Positions 1 through 3,158 of a DNA stretch of 5,201 nt are shown piece after piece. The notes beneath the pieces were generated by a model. That model did no database searches and was not told the origin of the DNA. It saw only the letters and a list, made by a program, of their open reading frames with translations. Origin of the DNA: Clostridiales bacterium (GTDB lineage Bacteria; Bacillota_A; Clostridia; Tissierellales; Sedimentibacteraceae); the NCBI GenBank assembly GCA_003514865.1, contig DOON01000071.1, forward strand, positions 1,718-6,918, read 5' to 3'. Made by a program: the position numbers and the translations under genes. Within the stretch, counting starts at the first letter, position 1; each line of letters starts with the position of its first letter.

Positions 1-188
1 TATGGGTCCTGTCCTAATATTACTACCTTTATATTATTTAAATCGCATTTCAAAAATCTCAGCACATTTTCATGAGATGGATTTATATTTGTTCCTATTT
101 TCTCTTCTATAGCTTTAAGTTCTTCACGCACTTCATCCGATAACAATTCAGACCATGATGGATGTGCATCCGCCGGTATCAAGCTCAT
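1..188 (-). CDS. ung: Uracil-DNA glycosylase, family 1 (N-terminal part, cut by window edge)
   Basis: Hydrolyses the N-glycosidic bond of uracil in DNA, from dUMP misincorporation or cytosine deamination, and so starts base excision repair in the cytoplasm. Only the first 62 codons and two bases of the next are present. The visible protein begins MSLIPADAHPSWSELL and ends in VVILGQDP followed by TA, which must code Tyr unless it is a stop. GQDPY is the water-activating motif of family 1 enzymes, and D61 is the catalytic Asp. The distance from the N terminus to this motif is normal for Ung. The start is fixed by the Shine-Dalgarno sequence AAGGAGG (199-193) four bases before the ATG. The ATG overlaps the TGA of the upstream family 4 glycosylase gene as ATGA (188-185), so the two are probably translationally coupled. 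The family call rests on the motif and its flanks; the C-terminal HPSPLS-type motif lies outside the window. Confidence 0.93.
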   Translation of the reverse strand, partial: MSLIPADAHPSWSELLSDEVREELKAIEEKIGTNINPSHENVLRFLKCDLNNIKVVILGQDP

Positions 189-757
189 AGTTCCTCCTTC
201 TGTTGCTTAAGCTCTTCTAATTTTGCCGCTATTTTTTTAAAATCTTCCCATGCATCCTTCTTTGCGAGCTCATTTCTCAAAAGATACGACGGATGATAGG
301 TTGGCATAAAGTAAAGGTTTCCCTTCTTAGAAAAATTCCCTCTCTCACGGCTTATGCTCATGTCCGGATTAATGAGGTTTTTAGCGGCCACTGCGCCAAG
401 ACATACTATTATTGCAGGCTGAACAAGTTTTACCTGCCATCTCAGGTAATCCAGACAGGCATTGCTCTCATCCTCAAAAGGATTTCTGTTGTCAGGCGGC
501 CTGCATTTTACAATATTGGCAATATACACATCACTGCGCTTAAGCTTTATTGCCTCTATCATTTTATCCAGCAGCTGACCTGCCTTTCCCACGAATGGTC
601 TTCCCTGCATATCCTCATTATATCCGGGACCTTCTCCCACAAACATAATATCCGCATTTTCATTTCCCTCGCCAAACACCACATTTGTTCTTGTTTCCGA
701 CAATCTGCATTTGCGACATCTGAGACAATACTTTTCAAGCTCTTCCATTGTGTACAT
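185..757 (-). CDS. Uracil-DNA glycosylase, family 4 (iron-sulfur type)
   Basis: A 190-residue uracil-DNA glycosylase of the family first known from thermophiles and often annotated 'uracil-DNA glycosylase, phage SPO1 DNA polymerase-related'. It removes uracil from single- and double-stranded DNA. Seen: a cysteine pair C14 and C17 (CRKC), then C85 in KCRPPDNRNP and C101 in NACLDYL, the spacing expected for the four [4Fe-4S] ligands. Motif A is GEGPG (41-45) followed by GRPFVGKAG (52-60). Motif B is PTYHPSYLLR (152-161) with H155. The length is typical. The ATG at 757 is preceded by a modest GTAGG that lies over the msrA stop region; Met4 is a less likely start. The gene follows msrA by 7 bases. 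Its last codons (Q-K-E-E-L-stop) themselves form the AAGGAGG ribosome site of ung, whose ATG overlaps its stop. The C-terminal tail (about 172-190) is a charged helix rich in Lys and Glu. Family 5 is excluded by the length and motif A. Confidence 0.94.
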   Translation of the reverse strand: MYTMEELEKYCLRCRKCRLSETRTNVVFGEGNENADIMFVGEGPGYNEDMQGRPFVGKAGQLLDKMIEAIKLKRSDVYIANIVKCRPPDNRNPFEDESNACLDYLRWQVKLVQPAIIVCLGAVAAKNLINPDMSISRERGNFSKKGNLYFMPTYHPSYLLRNELAKKDAWEDFKKIAAKLEELKQQKEEL

Positions 758-764
758 AGGATAC

Positions 765-1247
765 CTACATGCTTAAGTCAATATGACAGTATCCGTTTGG
801 ATTTTTTTGAAGATATTTTTGATGATATTCTTCTGCAGGATAAAAATTCTTCAGGTGCATAACTTCAGTAACAATTTTCTTGTCATACTTAAGTGCCTCT
901 TTTTTTAAAGATTCATTGATTACATCCAAATCCTCTTCATCACCCGGTATATAATAAATCCCTGTTCTGTACTGGGTTCCTGTGTCACCGCCCTGCCTGT
1001 TAAGCAATGTTGGATCAATAACCCTCCAGAAATCCTCCAAAATTTTATTGAGAGTTATTTCATTTTCATTATATTTAATATGCAATACCTCAGCAAATCC
1101 TGTGGTATTTGTACAAACTTCTTCATATGTCGGATTTTTTGTATTCCCGTTGGCATATCCCACAACAGTTTCCTCAACACCTTTTCTCAAATCAAAATAC
1201 GCCTGCATACCCCAAAAACATCCGCCTGCCAGATAAATTTCCTTCAT
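765..1247 (-). CDS. msrA: Peptide-methionine (S)-S-oxide reductase MsrA
   Basis: Reduces the S-epimer of methionine sulfoxide, free or in proteins, to methionine, using thioredoxin or similar dithiols. The protein has 160 residues, a compact MsrA without an MsrB domain. Seen: the catalytic Cys10 in GGCFWG; Y41 (NPTYEEV), E53 (TGFAEV), D88 and Y93 (GGDTGTQYR), which match by spacing the substrate-site Tyr, Glu, Asp and Tyr of characterised MsrA; and C154 in NPNGYCH near the C terminus as the probable resolving cysteine. The active-site codon is TGC, so it is not a selenocysteine form. The start at 1247 is supported by AAAGGAG nine bases upstream. It is the first gene of the minus-strand operon, with its own promoter, and is followed 7 bases later by the family 4 uracil glycosylase gene. 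MsrA activity needs reductant; the nearest candidate in this window is the thioredoxin-like gene at 2326-2658, but that link is only inference. Confidence 0.97.
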   Translation of the reverse strand: MKEIYLAGGCFWGMQAYFDLRKGVEETVVGYANGNTKNPTYEEVCTNTTGFAEVLHIKYNENEITLNKILEDFWRVIDPTLLNRQGGDTGTQYRTGIYYIPGDEEDLDVINESLKKEALKYDKKIVTEVMHLKNFYPAEEYHQKYLQKNPNGYCHIDLSM

Positions 1248-1277
1248 TGTTATCAGCTCCTTTTATATATTGCTTAT

Positions 1278-1306
1278 ATTATACTCATTTTTAAATTTTT
1301 TCTCAA
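1278..1306 (-). promoter_or_regulatory. Promoter of the msrA-UDG-ung operon
   Basis: On the minus strand TTGAGA (1306-1301) and a perfect TATAAT (1283-1278) are 17 bases apart, an almost ideal housekeeping sigma promoter. Transcription would begin near 1271, giving a leader of about 24 bases that contains the AAAGGAG ribosome site of msrA. It is back to back with the plus-strand promoter at 1317-1345; the two -35 boxes are only 10 bases apart. Confidence 0.8.
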
Positions 1307-1316
1307 TATTATATAT

Positions 1317-1345
1317 TTGAATTAAATTCCTTTGTAATATACAAT
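1317..1345 (+). promoter_or_regulatory. Promoter of the UvrC-like gene
   Basis: TTGAAT (1317-1322) and TACAAT (1340-1345) are separated by 17 bases. Transcription would start near 1352, giving a short leader of about 18 bases before the ATG at 1370. The -35 box faces away from that of the msrA promoter, with only AT-rich sequence between, so any protein bound at about 1300-1320 would affect both directions. A second -10-like TAATAT at 1335-1340 lacks a good -35 box. Confidence 0.65.
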
Positions 1346-1369
1346 ATATCTAAAACACGCGGTGGTACT

Positions 1370-2329
1370 ATGGTAAATATATCTGATAAAATAAAAAACA
1401 AGCTAAAGAACGCCCCCATGTGCCCTGGGATTTATAAAATGCTTGACTATCGCGGAAATGTTATTTATGTGGGTAAAAGCAAGCTGTTAAACAAAAGGAT
1501 AAAGACTTACTTTACGGATAACCCTAAATGGGACAAGGTAAATAAAATGGTTCCTTTTATAGATGACATCGAATTTGTTGTTACAGACACTCATTTAGAG
1601 GCGAGATTGCTTGAATGCAGCATGATTAAATCAATCAGACCAATTTTTAATTCTCAGATGAAGCATGACCGGGGCTATGCATATCTGAAGCTTGAAAACT
1701 ACAACCGATACAGAACACTTTCCATCTCAGATTTAAGAGAAGAAAACACTTATGGTCCGTTCAGACGAAGGTCATATTTATTGGAAATAGTGAGTGCATT
1801 TAAAAATTTATATCCAATTAAAAAAGGAGAAAATTCATACCTGTTTGAATATCACCTATTCCCTGTAACCATGAATGAATACGAATTCAATGAGAACAGG
1901 ATTGCATTGAAAGAAATATTGTCAGACGTAAACAGTGCTGATTTGTTTGTAAAAGCCTTGGAGTATAAAATGAAAAAGGAATCGTCATTAAATAATTTCG
2001 AAATGGCTTTGCTTTACAGGAATATGATGGAGTGTGCGAGATATCTGAGCAGCTCTGTCAATAAATACAATGAACTCATAAATAACAGACTGCTTCTTTC
2101 AATACCTGTTCGTGAAGGATACAAATTATTTTATATTTATGGCGGTAAAATAATTAAAAAGGAAATATACGAGGAATTATCTCCTCTTTCTTCCGACGCC
2201 TTCTGTGAAACATCAATATCCGCTTCCGATGTTACGCTTGATGTCGATGAAAAATCAATGATTGATTTCAGAGATATCATATATTCTGAAATTTTATCAT
2301 TGCCTGAAGATATGGTTAAAATTATTTAA
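1370..2329 (+). CDS. Short UvrC-like GIY-YIG endonuclease (Cho-like architecture)
   Basis: A 319-residue protein resembling the N-terminal half of excinuclease UvrC. The GIY-YIG domain occupies about residues 15-100: PGIYKM with G20-I21-Y22, then VIYVGKSKLLNKRI with Y33, V34, G35, K36 and R43, then E82 in RLLECSMIK. These match by motif the catalytic Tyr, Lys, Arg and Glu of UvrC and predict an active DNA-nicking domain. Next comes a UvrC-like YGPFRRRSYLLEIV (128-141) and LYPI (147-150). At the point where UvrC carries its cysteine cluster there is only ENSYLFEYHLFPV (154-166) with no cysteine. Residues about 196-231 (MKKESSLNNFEMALLYRNMM and on) look like a degenerate UVR motif, the UvrB-contact helix pair. 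The RNase H-like nuclease and helix-hairpin-helix domains are absent, so it would make at most one of the two UvrC incisions, as E. coli Cho does. The ribosome site GGTGG lies four bases before the ATG. It is monocistronic and divergent from a DNA-repair operon, which fits a repair role. Function is inferred from domain content. Confidence 0.8.
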   Translation: MVNISDKIKNKLKNAPMCPGIYKMLDYRGNVIYVGKSKLLNKRIKTYFTDNPKWDKVNKMVPFIDDIEFVVTDTHLEARLLECSMIKSIRPIFNSQMKHDRGYAYLKLENYNRYRTLSISDLREENTYGPFRRRSYLLEIVSAFKNLYPIKKGENSYLFEYHLFPVTMNEYEFNENRIALKEILSDVNSADLFVKALEYKMKKESSLNNFEMALLYRNMMECARYLSSSVNKYNELINNRLLLSIPVREGYKLFYIYGGKIIKKEIYEELSPLSSDAFCETSISASDVTLDVDEKSMIDFRDIIYSEILSLPEDMVKII

Positions 2330-2658
2330 TTTCTTCCATAATATAATTCATAATACCTCGAAATTTTTTGTTCAAGATTTATGAGACTTATTATTCCTGC
2401 TTCTCTTAGTGTTTCTTTTCCATTGATAAGCAGAACTATTGCCGGAACAGTAAAGATACCGCATCTTGCTGAAAGCTCCGGAGAATTTTCTGCTTCAACC
2501 CTAGAAGTCACAATATGCGGATATTTTTGAAGCATTCCTTCAATTTTAGGCAGCATTGCTTCGCATACACCGCATGAGCCGCTTCCGAAATACAGCAGAA
2601 GCATATCATTCTTATCTTTAAGTTCATTTATTTTTTCAATCGAATTTATTATTTCCAT
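2326..2658 (-). CDS. Thioredoxin-like protein with CGVC active site
   Basis: A 110-residue cytoplasmic protein of the thioredoxin fold with no signal peptide. Seen: a central strand MLLLYFGSGSC leading to the redox motif C29-G-V-C32, then the KIEGMLQKYP helix, and TVPAIVLLINGKE (70-82) with P72 as the conserved cis-proline facing the active site. The usual Trp before CxxC is Ser here, and C66 is an extra cysteine, so this is a thioredoxin-family protein rather than a classical TrxA. I chose ATG 2658 because GGAG (2667-2664) stands five bases before it. An in-frame ATG at 2688 would add ten residues but has no ribosome site, and it overlaps the likely transcription start. The gene is divergent from the ArsR/sulfur-reductase operon and could reduce thiol or persulfide intermediates for it, or recycle MsrA; neither is shown by the sequence. 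Its TAA stop overlaps that of the convergent UvrC-like gene within TTAA (2326-2329). Confidence 0.85.
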   Translation of the reverse strand: MEIINSIEKINELKDKNDMLLLYFGSGSCGVCEAMLPKIEGMLQKYPHIVTSRVEAENSPELSARCGIFTVPAIVLLINGKETLREAGIISLINLEQKISRYYELYYGRN

Positions 2659-2703
2659 AGTTTCTCCGTAATTATTTATTTCTAACATATCTAATTATAT
2701 ATT

Positions 2704-2712
2704 ATTCTACCA
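2704..2712 (-). promoter_or_regulatory. Extended -10 promoter of the thioredoxin-like gene
   Basis: On the minus strand TGG-TAGAAT (2712-2704) forms an extended -10 element. There is no convincing -35 box 17 bases upstream, which extended -10 promoters tolerate. Transcription would start near 2697, leaving a leader of about 39 bases to the ATG at 2658. A second candidate, TATAAT at 2699-2694 with a weak TCAATA upstream, would start near 2687. Either start leaves little or no leader for an initiation at 2688 and so favours the ATG at 2658. Confidence 0.5.
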
Positions 2713-2780
2713 CACATATTGATTTTCATATACTAAAACCGCCGGAAAAATTAATTGTCTCTTTTCTAACAGATTTATAC

Positions 2781-2808
2781 TTGACATTATATTCAAATAT
2801 GCTAATAT
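2781..2808 (+). promoter_or_regulatory. Promoter of the arsR-sulfur reductase operon
   Basis: A perfect TTGACA (2781-2786) is followed after 16 bases by TAATAT (2803-2808), preceded by TGC, giving an extended -10 element. Transcription would begin near 2815 with a leader of about 23 bases. The -10 box is the left end of a perfect palindrome (2803-2820), and a second imperfect inverted repeat lies in the spacer, as expected for a promoter closed by the repressor it encodes. Confidence 0.78.
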
Positions 2809-2820
2809 ATTAATATATTA
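2789..2820 (+). promoter_or_regulatory. Probable ArsR-family operator (AT-rich inverted repeats)
   Basis: TAATATATTAATATATTA (2803-2820) is an exact 18-bp palindrome covering the -10 box and the expected transcription start. It can also be read as the 8-base unit TAATATAT repeated. Just upstream, ATATT-CA-AATAT (2789-2800) is a 5+5 inverted repeat within the promoter spacer. The arrangement ATTC-N8-TAAT (2791-2806) differs by one base from the ATTC-N8-GAAT element I recall for SqrR-type sulfide sensors. Position and symmetry support an autoregulatory operator; which repeat is bound cannot be told from sequence, and AT richness makes chance palindromes easier. Confidence 0.55.
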
Positions 2821-2837
2821 ATATTGCAGAGGTGCTT

Positions 2838-3158
2838 ATGTTAGATTTTAACAATAAGGAAAAAACAAAAAAAATACTTGCGGAAAAAGCTGAGCTTTTC
2901 AAAAATATCGCTCATCCCGTGAGATTATGCATATTAGCCATGCTTCTGAAGGAAGAGCAAAGCAATGTAACCGATATGCAATGTTGTCTGGATGTGCCAC
3001 AGCCAACAGTATCCCAGCATCTTGCAAAGCTTAAGTCAGCCGGAATCCTCACTGCTGAAAGAAACGGCACAGAAATCATTTATACCATAAAAAATGAAGA
3101 TACAAAAAAATTAATAATACAAATCTTAGAAATATCATTTGGAGGGTTTCATGAGTAA
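2838..3158 (+). CDS. ArsR-family winged-helix repressor, probable thiol/sulfur sensor
   Basis: A 106-residue dimeric DNA-binding repressor of the ArsR/SmtB family. Seen: helix ELFKNIAHPVRLCILAML (19-36), the HPVR signature; VTDMQCCLDV (44-53); the recognition helix PQPTVSQHLAKLKSAGIL (54-71); and the beta wing ERNGTEIIYTI (74-84). Three cysteines are present: C31 in the first core helix and the adjacent pair C49-C50 just before the recognition helix. The CVC arsenic/metal box of classical ArsR is absent, and so is a C-terminal cysteine like that of the SqrR/BigR persulfide sensors, so the sensing chemistry is open. The ATG at 2838 is chosen because AGAGG (2828-2832) is five bases upstream; the in-frame GTG at 2832 overlaps that site and is unlikely. 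The gene is first in its operon. Its last 8 bases overlap the start of the sulfur-reductase gene, so the two are co-expressed, and it probably represses its own promoter. An effector such as persulfide, polysulfide or disulfide is inferred from the neighbour. Confidence 0.88.
   Translation: MLDFNNKEKTKKILAEKAELFKNIAHPVRLCILAMLLKEEQSNVTDMQCCLDVPQPTVSQHLAKLKSAGILTAERNGTEIIYTIKNEDTKKLIIQILEISFGGFHE

Noticed and set aside
293..862. Long plus-strand open frame opposite the family 4 glycosylase and msrA genes
   Set aside because: Its translation shows no recognisable domain, it has no convincing ribosome site, and it lies entirely over two well-supported genes on the other strand.
2319..2332. Inverted repeat AAATTA-TT-TAATTT at the convergent gene ends, considered as a bidirectional terminator
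   Set aside because: The stem is six A:T pairs with a two-base loop, far too weak for an intrinsic terminator.
2659..2688. Ten-residue N-terminal extension of the thioredoxin-like protein from the ATG at 2688
   Set aside because: There is no ribosome site before that ATG, it overlaps the likely transcription start, and a good GGAG precedes the ATG at 2658.
2832..2837. GTG start adding two residues to the ArsR-family protein
   Set aside because: The GTG overlaps the AGAGG ribosome site that correctly serves the ATG at 2838.
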